DNA of 64,000 bases, taken from NCBI RefSeq assembly GCF_021728395.1, contig NZ_JAKKCM010000004.1:411810-475809 (forward strand), in the 5' to 3' direction. How positions within the stretch are numbered: the first letter of the stretch is position 1; each line of letters opens with the position of its first letter. The position numbers were made by a program, and so were the translations under genes. Positions 9,426 to 20,314 of the stretch are shown piece by piece. Source of the stretch: Vibrio sp. J1-1. Its GTDB lineage: Bacteria > Pseudomonadota > Gammaproteobacteria > Enterobacterales > Vibrionaceae. The notes under the pieces were generated by a model. That model worked only from the letters and a program-made list of their open reading frames with translations. It ran no database searches and had not been told where the DNA came from.

Positions 9426-11360
9426 ATGAGTATTTTCGACCACTATCAATCCAGATATGAAGCTTCAAAAGATGAAGAGATGTCGTTACAGGAGTTTCTG
9501 GCCCTGTGCAAGGATGACAAAAGCGCATACGCTAATGCAGCAGAACGACTACTGATGGCCATCGGTGAGCCAGAATTAATCGATACAGCCAAAGATCCAA
9601 GGCTAAGCCGGATCTTCTCAAACCGCGTCATATCGCGTTATTCAACATTTAAAGATTTCTATGGCATGGAAGATGCGATAGAACAGATCGTTTCATACCT
9701 AAAACATGCTGCACAAGGTTTGGAAGAACGCAAACAGATTCTTTACTTACTTGGTCCGGTTGGTGGTGGTAAATCATCACTTGCAGAAAAACTGAAAGCG
9801 CTGATGGAACAAATGCCAATTTATGTGCTTACTGCCAACGGTCATCGTAGTCCGGTCAATGACCATCCTTTCTGCCTCTTTAGAGCTTCCGAAGATGGCG
9901 AAATTCTGAAAAAAGAATACGGTATTGAACAGCGTTACCTCCGCTCAATTATGTCTCCTTGGGCAGCCAAACGTCTGCATGAGTTTGGTGGTGACATTAC
10001 CAAATTTAAAGTCGTGAAAGTCCGCCCTTCTATCCTCGACCAAATCGGGGTAGCGAAAACTGAGCCAGGTGATGAAAACAACCAAGATATTTCATCACTA
10101 GTTGGTAAAGTGGACATTCGTAAACTTGAACACTTCTCTCAAGATGATCCAGATGCATACAGTTACTCTGGCGCACTCTGTAAAGCGAACCAAGGCTTGA
10201 TGGAGTTTGTAGAGATGTTCAAAGCACCGATTAAAGTACTTCACCCGCTACTAACGGCAACTCAGGAAGGTAACTTTAACGGTACGGAAGGCCTCTCTGC
10301 GATTCCATTCGATGGCATGATCTTGGCGCACTCGAACGAATCAGAATGGCAAACTTTCCGTAACAACAAAAACAATGAAGCGTTCCTTGACCGTGTTTAC
10401 ATCGTGAAAGTACCGTATTGTCTGCGCGTTTCTGAAGAAGTTAAAATTTATCAAAAACTACTTGAGCACAGTGAACTGTCACAAGCACCATGTTCACCGA
10501 GTACACTAGAAACGTTGGCACAATTCAGCATTCTTTCACGGTTGAAAGAGCCAGAAAACTCTTCCATCTTCTCTAAAATGCGTGTTTACGACGGTGAAAC
10601 CTTGAAAGACACCGATCCGAAGGCGAAAAGCTACCAGGAATATCGTGACTACGCAGGTGTTGATGAAGGCATGAGCGGTCTATCCACTCGTTTTGCGTTT
10701 AAGATCTTATCGCGCGTATTTAACTTTGACCAAACCGAAGTAGCCGCGAACCCGGTTCACCTGTTCTACGTCATTGAGCAACAAGTTGAACGTGAACAGT
10801 TCCCAACGGAAACGGCAGAAAAATACTTGGAGTTTTTGAAAGGATACCTCGTTCCTCGCTACGTCGAGTTTATTGGTAAAGAAATTCAGACTGCGTACCT
10901 AGAGTCATACTCTGAGTATGGTCAGAACATCTTTGACCGCTACGTTACTTATGCAGACTTCTGGATTCAGGATCAAGAGTACCGAGACCCAGAAACTGGC
11001 CAGCTATTTGACCGCGCTTCACTCAACTTAGAGCTAGAGAAGATCGAGAAAACAGCAGGTATTTCTAACCCTAAAGATTTCCGAAACGAAATCGTAAACT
11101 TTGTGCTTCGTGCGAAAGCCACTAACAATGGTCAGAACCCAGTTTGGACCAGCTACGAAAAATTGCGCACAGTTATCGAGAAGAAAATGTTCTCTAACAC
11201 TGAAGAACTTCTTCCGGTTATCTCATTTAATGCGAAAACCTCTTCTGAAGATCAGAGGAAGCATGACGACTTTGTCGCTCGCATGATGGAAAAAGGCTAT
11301 ACCGAGAAACAGGTTAGGCTACTTTCTGAGTGGTACCTACGAGTACGTAAGTCATCCTAA
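9426..11360 (+). CDS. yeaG: PrkA family serine protein kinase (YeaG)
   Basis: 644 aa, the usual length of YeaG/PrkA. The N-terminal AAA+ domain carries a Walker A motif GPVGGGKSS at residues 110-118, and a C-terminal PrkA domain follows. In E. coli YeaG is a stress and starvation-induced kinase acting with YeaH. It is the first gene of a tight trio with yeaH (50 bp downstream) and the spoVR homologue. A strong ribosome binding site AAAGGGG precedes the ATG. Substrates are unknown. Confidence 0.93.
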   Translation: MSIFDHYQSRYEASKDEEMSLQEFLALCKDDKSAYANAAERLLMAIGEPELIDTAKDPRLSRIFSNRVISRYSTFKDFYGMEDAIEQIVSYLKHAAQGLEERKQILYLLGPVGGGKSSLAEKLKALMEQMPIYVLTANGHRSPVNDHPFCLFRASEDGEILKKEYGIEQRYLRSIMSPWAAKRLHEFGGDITKFKVVKVRPSILDQIGVAKTEPGDENNQDISSLVGKVDIRKLEHFSQDDPDAYSYSGALCKANQGLMEFVEMFKAPIKVLHPLLTATQEGNFNGTEGLSAIPFDGMILAHSNESEWQTFRNNKNNEAFLDRVYIVKVPYCLRVSEEVKIYQKLLEHSELSQAPCSPSTLETLAQFSILSRLKEPENSSIFSKMRVYDGETLKDTDPKAKSYQEYRDYAGVDEGMSGLSTRFAFKILSRVFNFDQTEVAANPVHLFYVIEQQVEREQFPTETAEKYLEFLKGYLVPRYVEFIGKEIQTAYLESYSEYGQNIFDRYVTYADFWIQDQEYRDPETGQLFDRASLNLELEKIEKTAGISNPKDFRNEIVNFVLRAKATNNGQNPVWTSYEKLRTVIEKKMFSNTEELLPVISFNAKTSSEDQRKHDDFVARMMEKGYTEKQVRLLSEWYLRVRKSS

Positions 11361-11409
11361 CCAAGTATTGAGTTAGGTCGCTTGTGTGAAACATGAAGAG
11401 GGCTATTTC

Positions 11410-12681
11410 ATGGCGCAATTTATAGACCGAAGGCTCAATGGCAAGAACAAGAGCGCTGTTAACAGACAGCGCTTCTTGAAGCGCCATAGAGAGCAAATCA
11501 AAGAGTCGGTGGCAGACGCAGTGAATCGACGCTCGATCACGAATACGGAAACGGGCGAAGACGTATCTATACCGCACAAAGACATTACCGAGCCGATTTT
11601 TCATCAAGGTCAAGGTGGGCTACGTGAGCGTGTCCACCCAGGTAACGATCAGTTTATTACTGGTGACAAAATCGAGCGTCCAAAATCAGGAGGCCAAGGC
11701 AGTGGCTCTGGCGAGGGCAACGCAAGTCCTGACGGCGAAGGCCAGGATGAATTTGTATTCCAAATTTCGAAAGACGAATATCTAGATATTCTTTTTGAAG
11801 ATCTAGAACTACCAAATTTAGAGAAAAACCAAATCGCGAAAATTACCGAGTGGAAAACACACCGTGCTGGCTTCAAAACCGCGGGTATCCCCTCCAACAT
11901 CGCAGTTGTACGTTCACTCCAACAATCACTGGCCCGAAGAACGGCCATGACAGCAGGTAAAAAACGTCTTCTCAAAGAGCTTGAAGAAGAGCTTGCACGT
12001 ATCAAAAATATGGAACCAGCTCAACCATTTGAAGAAAGCCGTTTGAAGAAGGAAATAATCGAACTCCGTAAGAAAATCGACAGCGTCCCATTTATTGATA
12101 CGTTTGACTTACGTTTCAAAAACTACGAGAAACGCCCGGTTCCGTCCAGCCAAGCGGTCATGTTCTGCTTGATGGATGTGTCAGGCTCAATGGATCAAGC
12201 AACCAAAGATATCGCTAAACGATTCTATGTACTCCTTTATCTATTTTTAACTCGTACCTATGAAAATGTGGAAGTGGTGTTTGTTCGCCACCACACGCAG
12301 GCAAAAGAAGTGGATGAGCATGAGTTTTTCTACTCTCAGGAAACCGGTGGCACCATCGTATCCAGTGCTCTTAAACTCATGGATGAGATAATCAAAGCTC
12401 GTTACCCTACTGGACAGTGGAACATTTATGCTGCCCAAGCATCCGATGGCGATAACTGGGCTGATGACTCACCTCGATGCCGTGACTTGTTAGTGAATAA
12501 GTTACTGCCTAACTGTCAGTACTACTCATATATTGAGATCACACGTCGTTCTCACCAAACTTTGTGGCATGAGTATGAAAAACTCACTGAAGAATTTCCT
12601 AACTTTGCGATGAAAAACATACGCTCAGTGGAGGATATCTTCCCTGTCTTCCGTGAACTATTCCACAAAGAAACGGCGTAA
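11410..12681 (+). CDS. yeaH: YeaH/YhbH family protein with C-terminal von Willebrand A domain (UPF0229)
   Basis: 423 aa from the ATG at 11410. This start gives [15 protein letters not shown], which aligns with E. coli YeaH, and AGAGG lies 8 bp before it; an earlier in-frame codon at 11386 is less likely. A glycine/serine-rich linker near residues 85-100 is followed by [13 protein letters not shown]. The C-terminal half is a von Willebrand A-like domain with an intact MIDAS motif DVSGSM (Asp256, Ser258, Ser260). It is a partner of the YeaG kinase by constant gene association. Its direct role is unknown. Confidence 0.92.
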   Translation: MAQFIDRRLNGKNKSAVNRQRFLKRHREQIKESVADAVNRRSITNTETGEDVSIPHKDITEPIFHQGQGGLRERVHPGNDQFITGDKIERPKSGGQGSGSGEGNASPDGEGQDEFVFQISKDEYLDILFEDLELPNLEKNQIAKITEWKTHRAGFKTAGIPSNIAVVRSLQQSLARRTAMTAGKKRLLKELEEELARIKNMEPAQPFEESRLKKEIIELRKKIDSVPFIDTFDLRFKNYEKRPVPSSQAVMFCLMDVSGSMDQATKDIAKRFYVLLYLFLTRTYENVEVVFVRHHTQAKEVDEHEFFYSQETGGTIVSSALKLMDEIIKARYPTGQWNIYAAQASDGDNWADDSPRCRDLLVNKLLPNCQYYSYIEITRRSHQTLWHEYEKLTEEFPNFAMKNIRSVEDIFPVFRELFHKETA

Positions 12682-12692
12682 GGAGGCTAGCG

Positions 12693-14252
12693 ATGAGTAC
12701 CGCAACGAAAAACCTCTCCGGAGAAGCTCCAAAAAAGCGCAGAGGCAAAATGCTGCCTGATGGTCCCGATTGGACCTTTGATATGCTGGAGCAATACCAT
12801 AAAGAGATAAAACGTGTCGCTGAGCACTATCGCCTCGACACTTACCCAAACCAAATTGAGGTCATCACGTCAGAACAAATGATGGATGCATACTCAAGTA
12901 TTGGTATGCCTATAAATTATAACCATTGGTCGTTCGGTAAGAAGTTCATTCAAACGGAGCAAAACTACAAACACGGCCAAATGGGTTTAGCTTATGAAAT
13001 AGTCATTAATTCCAACCCTTGTATCGCATACCTAATGGAAGAGAACACGGTTACTATGCAGGCACTAGTTATGGCCCACGCCTGCTATGGCCATAACTCT
13101 TTCTTTAAAGGTAACTATCTGTTCCAGACATGGACAGACGCAAGTTCTATCATTGACTACTTGTTATTCGCAAAAAAATACCTAGCAGAGTGTGAAGAAC
13201 GCTATGGTGTTCTGGAAGTCGAAAAACTTCTCGATTCTTGTCATGCGCTGATGAACTTCGGTGTTGACCGTTACAAACGACCAGAAAAAATCTCAATTAC
13301 GGAAGAAAAAGCGCGCCAAGAAGAACGTGAGGCGTACCTGCAATCGCAAATTAATGATCTGTGGCGTACGGTACCAAGCGCGAAAACCAAAGAAGAGGAC
13401 ATCGTAGAGCACTTTCCAAGTGAACCACAGGAAAACTTACTGTATTTCTTTGAAAAACACGCACCATTACTTGAGCCATGGCAGCGTGAAGTTATCCGTA
13501 TTGTGCGTAAGATAAGCCAATACTTCTACCCGCAAAAACAAACACAGGTTATGAACGAAGGTTGGGCAACATTCTGGCATTACACCATTCTTAATCATCT
13601 TTACGATGAAGGTTTAGTGTCTGATAAATTCATCCTAGAGTTCTTACACAGTCACACCAGTGTAGTAGCACAGCCCTCGTATAACAGCCCTTACTTTAGT
13701 GGCATTAATCCTTATGCGCTTGGATTTGCCATGTTCCGTGATATAAAACGCATTTGTGAAGAGCCAACCGATGAAGATAAAGAGTGGTTCCCTGATTTAG
13801 CGGGTACCGATTGGTTGGATGCGGTGCACTTTGCCATGCATAACTTCAAAGATGAGAGCTTTATCAGCCAGTACCTGTCACCTAAGCTGATACGTGACTT
13901 TAAGCTGTTCGCCATCAAAGATGACGACCATAAAAACTTCATAGAAATATCGGCAATTCATGATGAGAGCGGTTATCAAAGCATAAGAGAAAAACTCGCT
14001 GCGCAATATAACCTATCCAACCTTGAACCGAACATTCAGGTGTTTAATGTTGATGTCCGTGGTGACCGTTCACTAACGCTTCAATACGTTCCTCACAACC
14101 GCATCCCGCTAGATGACAGTTATGAAGAAGTATTGAAGCACGTGTACCGCATATGGGGCTTCGACGTTGTACTTCAAGAAGTTAAAGACACGGGTCATAG
14201 AGAAACGCTGGCGACGTGTCCCAAGCGTAACCAATTTGACACCAATATCTAA
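12693..14252 (+). CDS. ycgB: SpoVR family protein (YcgB)
   Basis: 519 aa, close to E. coli YcgB (510). It is a soluble, histidine- and tyrosine-rich protein with conserved stretches such as MNEGWATFWHYTIL and HSHTSVVAQPSYNSPYFSGINPYALG. The name comes from Bacillus SpoVR, involved in spore cortex formation; its role in non-sporulating Gram-negatives is unknown. It starts 11 bp after yeaH with the strong ribosome binding site AAGGAGG, so prkA-yeaH-spoVR is one operon. A bidirectional terminator closes it. Confidence 0.92.
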   Translation: MSTATKNLSGEAPKKRRGKMLPDGPDWTFDMLEQYHKEIKRVAEHYRLDTYPNQIEVITSEQMMDAYSSIGMPINYNHWSFGKKFIQTEQNYKHGQMGLAYEIVINSNPCIAYLMEENTVTMQALVMAHACYGHNSFFKGNYLFQTWTDASSIIDYLLFAKKYLAECEERYGVLEVEKLLDSCHALMNFGVDRYKRPEKISITEEKARQEEREAYLQSQINDLWRTVPSAKTKEEDIVEHFPSEPQENLLYFFEKHAPLLEPWQREVIRIVRKISQYFYPQKQTQVMNEGWATFWHYTILNHLYDEGLVSDKFILEFLHSHTSVVAQPSYNSPYFSGINPYALGFAMFRDIKRICEEPTDEDKEWFPDLAGTDWLDAVHFAMHNFKDESFISQYLSPKLIRDFKLFAIKDDDHKNFIEISAIHDESGYQSIREKLAAQYNLSNLEPNIQVFNVDVRGDRSLTLQYVPHNRIPLDDSYEEVLKHVYRIWGFDVVLQEVKDTGHRETLATCPKRNQFDTNI

Positions 14253-14290
14253 TACCAATTCCATTAACCCCTAAGCAATAACCCCAAAGC

Positions 14291-14317
14291 AAAAGGCTCC
14301 AAAATTGGAGCCTTTTT
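14291..14317. terminator. Bidirectional terminator between spoVR and kdsB
   Basis: AAAAGGCTCCAA / TTGGAGCCTTTT with a 2-nt centre; A-run on the left and T-run on the right let it work for both convergent genes. Confidence 0.88.
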
Positions 14318-14338
14318 ATTTCATTGCGACGGTAAAAA

Positions 14339-15097
14339 TCACTTAGCTTCTTTAGCAACTATCGCTCGAACAGCTTCCAGATCTTCTGGCGTATCAACCC
14401 CTGCTGCAGGCGCTTCTTTAGCGACAGCGACATGAATTTTTTCGCCATACCAAAGTACACGAAGCTGCTCAAGACATTCAATTTGCTCTAATGCGCTTGG
14501 CGCCCAGTTGATGTAGGTGTTAATAAAGCCTGCTCGGTACGCGTAAATACCAATATGGCGCATCAACGGATTCACAATGAGTTTATCTTGCTTAGCAAAA
14601 TTATCACGATCCCATGGAATTGATGCCCGGCTAAAGTACATGGCGTAGCCACGTGAGTCTGCGACTACTTTTACCGCATTTGGGTTAAAGACTTCATCTT
14701 CCGAGTCAATTTCAACTGCCAACGTTGCCATTGGCGCATCACAAGCAGCCAAGTTATCAGCGACCTGGCGAATGATCGATGGTGGAATTAATGGCTCATC
14801 ACCTTGTACATTAACAATGATATGCTCAGCCGGAATCGCCATTTTTTCAACCACTTCCGCCAAACGCTCAGTGCCTGACTCATGGTTTGGCGAAGTCATG
14901 CAGACTTTTCCGCCGAACTGCTCTACCGCTGCAGAAACACGTTCATCATCGGTCGCGATGATGACATCTTCTGCACCAGCTTGCATGGCTTGTTCGTAAA
15001 CCCACTGCACCATTGGTTTACCACCAATATCAGCCAACGGTTTACCCGGTAAGCGACTAGAGGAATAACGAGCAGGAATAACGACAGTAAAAGACAT
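14339..15097 (-). CDS. kdsB: 3-deoxy-manno-octulosonate cytidylyltransferase (CMP-Kdo synthetase)
   Basis: 252 aa, the usual KdsB length (248 in E. coli). It activates Kdo with CTP for transfer to lipid A. The N-terminal nucleotide-binding motif [16 protein letters not shown] (residues 5-20), the VQGDEPL motif near 98-104 and the late HIGIYAYR stretch are typical. Its ATG overlaps the last base of the ycaR stop, so translation is probably coupled. It is the last gene of the comEC-msbA-lpxK-ycaR-kdsB run, all serving the outer-membrane LPS core except comEC. Confidence 0.97.
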   Translation of the reverse strand: MSFTVVIPARYSSSRLPGKPLADIGGKPMVQWVYEQAMQAGAEDVIIATDDERVSAAVEQFGGKVCMTSPNHESGTERLAEVVEKMAIPAEHIIVNVQGDEPLIPPSIIRQVADNLAACDAPMATLAVEIDSEDEVFNPNAVKVVADSRGYAMYFSRASIPWDRDNFAKQDKLIVNPLMRHIGIYAYRAGFINTYINWAPSALEQIECLEQLRVLWYGEKIHVAVAKEAPAAGVDTPEDLEAVRAIVAKEAK

Positions 15098-15276
15098 TAA
15101 CGCCCCTCGTCCATGCTCATGGTTCTTGCTTCCGGTTCAAGCAGAACAGGAATGCCCTCTTTAATTGGATAAGCAAGGCGATCCACTTTGCAGATCAACT
15201 CTTGATTATCTTTATCGTACGTCAGCTTACCTTTGCAAACAGGGCAAGCTACAATCTCAAGCAGACGATGATCCAT
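15097..15276 (-). CDS. ycaR: Trm112/YcaR family small zinc-ribbon-like protein
   Basis: 59 aa, starting [14 protein letters not shown] and ending [11 protein letters not shown]. It is short but its position between lpxK and kdsB is the same as E. coli ycaR (60 aa). Cys11 and Cys14 (CPVC) and a later Cys at 33 resemble the partial zinc-binding pattern of Trm112-like proteins. Its start overlaps the lpxK 3' end by 20 bp and its stop overlaps the kdsB start by 1 bp. Trm112 homologues activate methyltransferases, but the role in bacteria is not established. Confidence 0.92.
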   Translation of the reverse strand: MDHRLLEIVACPVCKGKLTYDKDNQELICKVDRLAYPIKEGIPVLLEPEARTMSMDEGR

Positions 15277-16264
15277 AAGTCGCTTTAACCTCTTTTATTC
15301 TATTTAAAATTCGCTCTGCATCGCTTGTTTCAAACTGAGCAGATACAGGCAGATACCACCAATTATCTTGCGCGTATTCACGACACTTAACGGCATCTTT
15401 CTCTGTCATGATCACATTCGCTCCTTGCTGAGCCAATGCCTCTAATTCTTGCTGGTCAAAGTCTTGATGATCTGCAAACCCTTTGGTGACTTTGACGTCA
15501 GCATTCAATATGTTCAGTGTATTAAAAAATCGTGGTGGATGCCCAATACCTGCGAACGCAACCAGCTCCTTTAACTCTGAGACTTCAACTGGCTGTTTCG
15601 TCTTAAGGTTAATCGCCTTCTCCGGCGCCAGTGACATCGCAATTTCACCTTGGTCGGCCTGACCGCCATTCGTAATCACAAAATCGACTTCTTTCAGCCT
15701 TTCAACACCTTCTCGCAAAGGGCCTAAAGGTATTAGGCTTTCATTGCCAAAGCGTCGATTACCGTCAACGATCACCAACTCAATGTCTCTCGCTAATGCG
15801 TAATGTTGGAGACCATCATCAGTAATCACGATATCGACACCAGTCGCCAACAGCGCTTTAACCGCATTTGCTCGTACCGGATCGACGGCAACAGGAGCCC
15901 CAGTGCGATTATAAATAAGTTTAGGCTCATCACCGCAATGTTTCGCTGGAGTGTCGGCATCTAAAACGAGCGGATAGTGTGGGGCTTTCGCACCATAACC
16001 ACGCGATACAACACCCGGCTTAAGGCCTAGCTTTTGTAATTGCTCCACTAGCCATACCACAACCGGCGTTTTGCCATTCCCACCAGCCGTGATATTACCA
16101 ACCACAATAACTGGTACTGGGGCTTGATAAGCTTGCTTGTTACCCTTCAGGTACTGTTTACGCTTCGACTGACTGATTGCACCAAACAACAAACTCAGTG
16201 GCCACAACAGCGGCCACAAGAGGTATTTGAGTGGGTGGTTTTCAAACCAGATTTTTTCAATCAC
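15257..16264 (-). CDS. lpxK: Tetraacyldisaccharide 4'-kinase
   Basis: 335 aa. It phosphorylates the 4' position of the lipid A disaccharide precursor at the inner membrane. A hydrophobic N-terminal helix (about residues 11-30) is followed by the modified Walker [12 protein letters not shown] at residues 56-66 and the later TDDGLQH motif, all typical of LpxK. The start codon is GTG at 16264, 3 bp after the msbA stop. The msbA-lpxK order is as in E. coli, coupling lipid A maturation with its export. Confidence 0.97.
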   Translation of the reverse strand: MIEKIWFENHPLKYLLWPLLWPLSLLFGAISQSKRKQYLKGNKQAYQAPVPVIVVGNITAGGNGKTPVVVWLVEQLQKLGLKPGVVSRGYGAKAPHYPLVLDADTPAKHCGDEPKLIYNRTGAPVAVDPVRANAVKALLATGVDIVITDDGLQHYALARDIELVIVDGNRRFGNESLIPLGPLREGVERLKEVDFVITNGGQADQGEIAMSLAPEKAINLKTKQPVEVSELKELVAFAGIGHPPRFFNTLNILNADVKVTKGFADHQDFDQQELEALAQQGANVIMTEKDAVKCREYAQDNWWYLPVSAQFETSDAERILNRIKEVKATYGSSSA

Positions 16265-16267
16265 AGC

Positions 16268-18016
16268 TTAACCGCCAAACTGGATTCGGTGCAATTGAGC
16301 ATACGCGCCGTCTTTTAAAATCAGATCAGCATGAGTACCACGCTCGACAATCGCGCCATCATCAACGACTAGGATTTCATCGGCTTTTTCAATCGTCGAT
16401 AGTCGGTGAGCAATCACCAACACTGTTTTATCTTTTTGCAGCTCATCTAATGCAGCCTGAATCGCGCGCTCCGACTCGGTATCCAATGCCGAAGTCGCCT
16501 CATCCAAAATCAATACAGGTGCATCACGTAGCAGCGCGCGTGCAATAGCAATACGCTGACGCTGACCACCTGAAAGACTCGCGCCATTTTCGCCGATCAT
16601 AGTATCGAGGCCGTTGTCCATTTTGCGGACAAACTCCATCGCATGTGCGAGCTCAGCCGCTCTCTCAATATCACTGCGCTGAAAATTATCTTCGGTCGCA
16701 TAGGCGATGTTATTCGCAATCGTATCGTTGAATAAGTGAACATTCTGAGAAACCAAAGCGAATTGCTCACGCAGGTTTTTTAGTTCGTATTCGCGGATGT
16801 CGTGACCGTCCAGTTCAATCGCACCACTGTCCACATCGTAAAAACGATTGAACAAGTTTGCGATGGTACTCTTACCAGAGCCCGAACGACCGACCAGAGC
16901 GACGGTCTTGCCCCGAGGAATATCAAAGCTAACATGTTCAAGTGCTGGCTTCTCTGAACCTTCGTAGGTGAAGGTGATGTCTTTTACAGAAATATCACCA
17001 TTCGCACGCTCGACCTTATGCTTACCCTCATTCTTCTCAGGTTCAAGATCGATAAGAGCAAACAAAGTTTGGCTCGCTGCCATTCCTCGTTGGAACTGAG
17101 AGGTCACGTTAGTCAACGCTTTAAGTGGGCGCATCAGGCCAAACATCGCCGAAAATACCACGGTAAACGTACCCGGAGTCAGTTGCTCTTTAATTGAGTC
17201 AATGCTTGCCAGAAACAGAACCGCGACAATAGCGACAGATGCAATCATCTGGATGATTGGGTTAGCAGCAGCCTGAGCTGTCACCAATTTCATGCTTTGC
17301 TGACGCATCTGGTTGCTCACTTTTTCGAATCGTTGACGTTCGATATCCTGACCACCGTAGCTCAATACCACTTTGTGTCCCTTCAGCATTTGTTCTGCTG
17401 AAGCTGTCACATTACCCATCATGGTTTGCATATTTTTAGAAATTTTTCTAAAGCGCTTAGATACAACGCCAATTCCCCATGCAACAACAGGCGCAACCGC
17501 AAAAAGAACCAGTGAAAGCTGCCAACTGTTGTAAAACATCAACGTCAACAGACCAATAATACTTGCCCCTTCCCGAACAATGCTAACTAAAGCACGGCTC
17601 GTTGCAGCTGAGACTTGCTCTGAATCGTAAGTAATACGAGACAACAGGTTGCCCGTCTTTTCTTTATCAAAGTAAGACACTGGCATATGCATAAAGTGGT
17701 TAAATACCAGGCGTCGTATTTGCATGACGACGTTGCCAGAAACCCAACTCAAGCAATAATCGGAAACAAACCCACTAGTGCCACGAATAAACATCATGAC
17801 GAAAATTATCAACGGAAGAGTACGCAGGAAGTCAGACTCTGCGCTACCAAAACCTTCATCAAGTAAAGGTTTTAGTAAGGAGATCATATAGGTTTCTGAG
17901 ACAGCATTAATGACTAATGCAATGATAGCAACGATAAGACCAGCTTTATAAAGGCGAATAAATTGCCACAGACGCTTAAACGTCTGCCAGGTCGTTTCAT
18001 CAGTATTTATCGACAT
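16268..18016 (-). CDS. msbA: Lipid A export ATP-binding/permease protein MsbA
   Basis: 582 aa, identical in length to E. coli MsbA. Six membrane spans in the N-terminal half form the ABC exporter domain. The C-terminal ATPase carries Walker [10 protein letters not shown] near residue 376, the LSGGQRQR signature, Walker [13 protein letters not shown] and the H-loop histidine in VIAHRLST. It flips lipid A-core across the inner membrane. It lies between comEC (43 bp upstream) and lpxK. Confidence 0.98.
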   Translation of the reverse strand: MSINTDETTWQTFKRLWQFIRLYKAGLIVAIIALVINAVSETYMISLLKPLLDEGFGSAESDFLRTLPLIIFVMMFIRGTSGFVSDYCLSWVSGNVVMQIRRLVFNHFMHMPVSYFDKEKTGNLLSRITYDSEQVSAATSRALVSIVREGASIIGLLTLMFYNSWQLSLVLFAVAPVVAWGIGVVSKRFRKISKNMQTMMGNVTASAEQMLKGHKVVLSYGGQDIERQRFEKVSNQMRQQSMKLVTAQAAANPIIQMIASVAIVAVLFLASIDSIKEQLTPGTFTVVFSAMFGLMRPLKALTNVTSQFQRGMAASQTLFALIDLEPEKNEGKHKVERANGDISVKDITFTYEGSEKPALEHVSFDIPRGKTVALVGRSGSGKSTIANLFNRFYDVDSGAIELDGHDIREYELKNLREQFALVSQNVHLFNDTIANNIAYATEDNFQRSDIERAAELAHAMEFVRKMDNGLDTMIGENGASLSGGQRQRIAIARALLRDAPVLILDEATSALDTESERAIQAALDELQKDKTVLVIAHRLSTIEKADEILVVDDGAIVERGTHADLILKDGAYAQLHRIQFGG

Positions 18017-18059
18017 AGAAGTGCTTTATTTTCTTACATTAAGACTCTCATTCTAACCC

Positions 18060-20306
18060 CTAACGCAGCATCTGCCTATACCAAGGCTCAAATGTATCAC
18101 TACGTTTGGTCGTAAAATCCCACTTATCTTTCGTTACTCGGATTGTAACTTGTCCTCTCTCACCGGTATCAAGCCACAAAGTCCCGGCTTTGAGGTACGA
18201 GGTCACTACCTTCTCGGCAGGCATTCCCCACTGATTATTTTCCGCCAGTGATGCTATCGCTAATCTCGGAGAGACTGCATGAATAAAAAGGGGGTTAGAG
18301 GAACTTTTGCTACCGTGATGAGGAACGAGCATCACGTCACTAGGTAACTTTTCTGGTTCTCGAAGAAGTATCCACTCACTGATGGACTCAATATCGCCCG
18401 TGAACAGCATGGAAAAACCAGAATTGTGGTCTGTGAGTCTAAAAACACACGAGTGAGGGTTGTATGCTCGCGTGACAATTTTGGGTGGCCAAAGCACTTC
18501 GATATCGAGTTGCTGCCACTGCCAATTATCACCGCTCACACAAGATTGATAACCATCAAAACCTTGGCTGCTGCGTTTATTGGTCGGATTGAGTTGCGTT
18601 TCAATCACGTGCCGTCCTCCTGCATGGTCATTATCCCAGTGACTAAGAACCAACGTATCAACCTCCCCAAATCCCCTACGATGTAGCACGGGTATAATTA
18701 CCTGCTCCGCCACACTGCCCTCCGGCCAGGATTTCCCAGTGTCATAAAGCAGAGTTTTACCATCTTTTTCAATAAGAACAGCCAGCCCATGGCCAACATC
18801 GAGAACATCGACTCTCCAACTCGTACTTTTGCGCCCATTCAACCCGGTAACGATGATGGTCATAACGCATAGCACGAGCCAACCCTGCTTTAACAATAAC
18901 CGCTTCAAAACCAAGCAACCACACAAAAGGAACAACATCCACGTCAGTTCTATCGACAGTGGCTGCCACGTACCTATGGCATACTGAAGAGACTCACTTA
19001 AAGGCCACAAAGAAAAATCCATCAATTGCCACACTAGTGGCGAGAATGCGGGTAGAAATAAAGAAATAGATAACGCGATAAACATTAAAGGAACGACGAC
19101 AAACCCAAACCATGGGATAAAGGCAAGGTTATAAGCGATGGCCAATAGGCTGAAACCAGAAAAGAAATAACCACTGATAGGTATGACAAATAAACTCAAG
19201 GCAAGCTGAGTAACAAACAAGACTCGCCATTTTCCTAGCCAGCTACCGTGCTTAAACCGAACAAAATTAATGACTAAGAGCACCATACCTACAGAGAGAT
19301 AAGACAGCCAGAAGCTCATACTAAAAGATGCGAAAGGCTGAATAAGCAACTGAAACGCAACCGCCAGTAGTAACACTCGCCAAGTGCTCCAGTGAACCAA
19401 AAAATAGTTTAGAACAATATAGATGACACAAACCGACGCGGCGCGAGTGGTGGGCAATGAAAAATCAGCGAGCCAGGCATAACACAACGCGACTATTAAC
19501 CCTGTGATTGAAGGCACCGCTTGATAACGCGGGATAACGGAGCGAACACTTACACCGAGCAAAAACCCAAAGCTAAAAGCCATTCCGATGTGCAGCCCTG
19601 AGATAGAGACCAAATGCAATAATCCGCTGTCTCTCAGTCCTTTCCAATCATCTCCAGAAAGCCAACTTCTATCAGCAAATACCAGTGCACTGATTAGCGG
19701 AAAGTGCTCTAGATGGGAGATATCACCCTTTACCTGATTGATTATCGTTTGACGTACAGAGATTCTGTTACGAATAATCCAGTGAGCGTCGCTGGTCACA
19801 ATGACTCTGGCTAAAATACCTTTCCCCATTGCCTGCTTTTCAGCGTCGAAACCAGCTTCATTACGTAGCCCAATAATGGGCTTTATCTGAGCCGTGGTCG
19901 TAAACTCACTGTTAACGGGGATAGGAAAGGAGGTGATAAAACGGACTTTAGGTTTAAGAAAAGGTAACAGACTTTGATCACCAACTTGTTTTATCGTCAC
20001 GAGACCTTCATATCCATGACTTATTTGATTAAAAGAGCTGTCAACTTTACCAATTATGGTACTATTCTCCCCTACATTAAAAAGGGCTTGTCGCTGATAC
20101 TCCAATACATTGCCGTGGATGATGACTACCATTAAGCCCAAAATTACGCCTATGCTAATTGAGCCACGACGTAATTTAATTATTGAACCAGTGGTAATTA
20201 TTCCCAGCAGCAACCAGCGCCAATCCGGCATTGTCGGCCACCATACCGACGAGACAACGCTTGCGACAAATAACGCCAAGGTGCAACTTTTTTCTGAGAG
20301 AGTCAT
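18060..20306 (-). CDS. comEC: ComEC/Rec2 DNA internalisation channel
   Basis: 748 aa. It is the inner-membrane channel for single-stranded DNA in natural transformation, which Vibrio species perform on chitin. The order is N-terminal membrane helices with an OB-like periplasmic segment, a competence domain with LHLVSISGLHIGMAF, several more helices, then a metallo-beta-lactamase-like domain. That last domain includes VLDVGHGLAVLIE and HWDNDHAGG near residue 555. The ATG at 20306 has AGGA on the minus strand 4-5 nt upstream, and that site overlaps the start codon region of the divergent DUF2062 gene. Confidence 0.93.
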   Translation of the reverse strand: MTLSEKSCTLALFVASVVSSVWWPTMPDWRWLLLGIITTGSIIKLRRGSISIGVILGLMVVIIHGNVLEYQRQALFNVGENSTIIGKVDSSFNQISHGYEGLVTIKQVGDQSLLPFLKPKVRFITSFPIPVNSEFTTTAQIKPIIGLRNEAGFDAEKQAMGKGILARVIVTSDAHWIIRNRISVRQTIINQVKGDISHLEHFPLISALVFADRSWLSGDDWKGLRDSGLLHLVSISGLHIGMAFSFGFLLGVSVRSVIPRYQAVPSITGLIVALCYAWLADFSLPTTRAASVCVIYIVLNYFLVHWSTWRVLLLAVAFQLLIQPFASFSMSFWLSYLSVGMVLLVINFVRFKHGSWLGKWRVLFVTQLALSLFVIPISGYFFSGFSLLAIAYNLAFIPWFGFVVVPLMFIALSISLFLPAFSPLVWQLMDFSLWPLSESLQYAIGTWQPLSIELTWMLFLLCGCLVLKRLLLKQGWLVLCVMTIIVTGLNGRKSTSWRVDVLDVGHGLAVLIEKDGKTLLYDTGKSWPEGSVAEQVIIPVLHRRGFGEVDTLVLSHWDNDHAGGRHVIETQLNPTNKRSSQGFDGYQSCVSGDNWQWQQLDIEVLWPPKIVTRAYNPHSCVFRLTDHNSGFSMLFTGDIESISEWILLREPEKLPSDVMLVPHHGSKSSSNPLFIHAVSPRLAIASLAENNQWGMPAEKVVTSYLKAGTLWLDTGERGQVTIRVTKDKWDFTTKRSDTFEPWYRQMLR

Positions 20307-20314
20307 GCAGTCCT

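Noticed and set aside
8997-9449. 150-codon minus-strand open frame upstream of prkA
   Set aside because: It starts inside prkA, has no ribosome binding site, shows no recognisable domain and lies in the expected control region of prkA.
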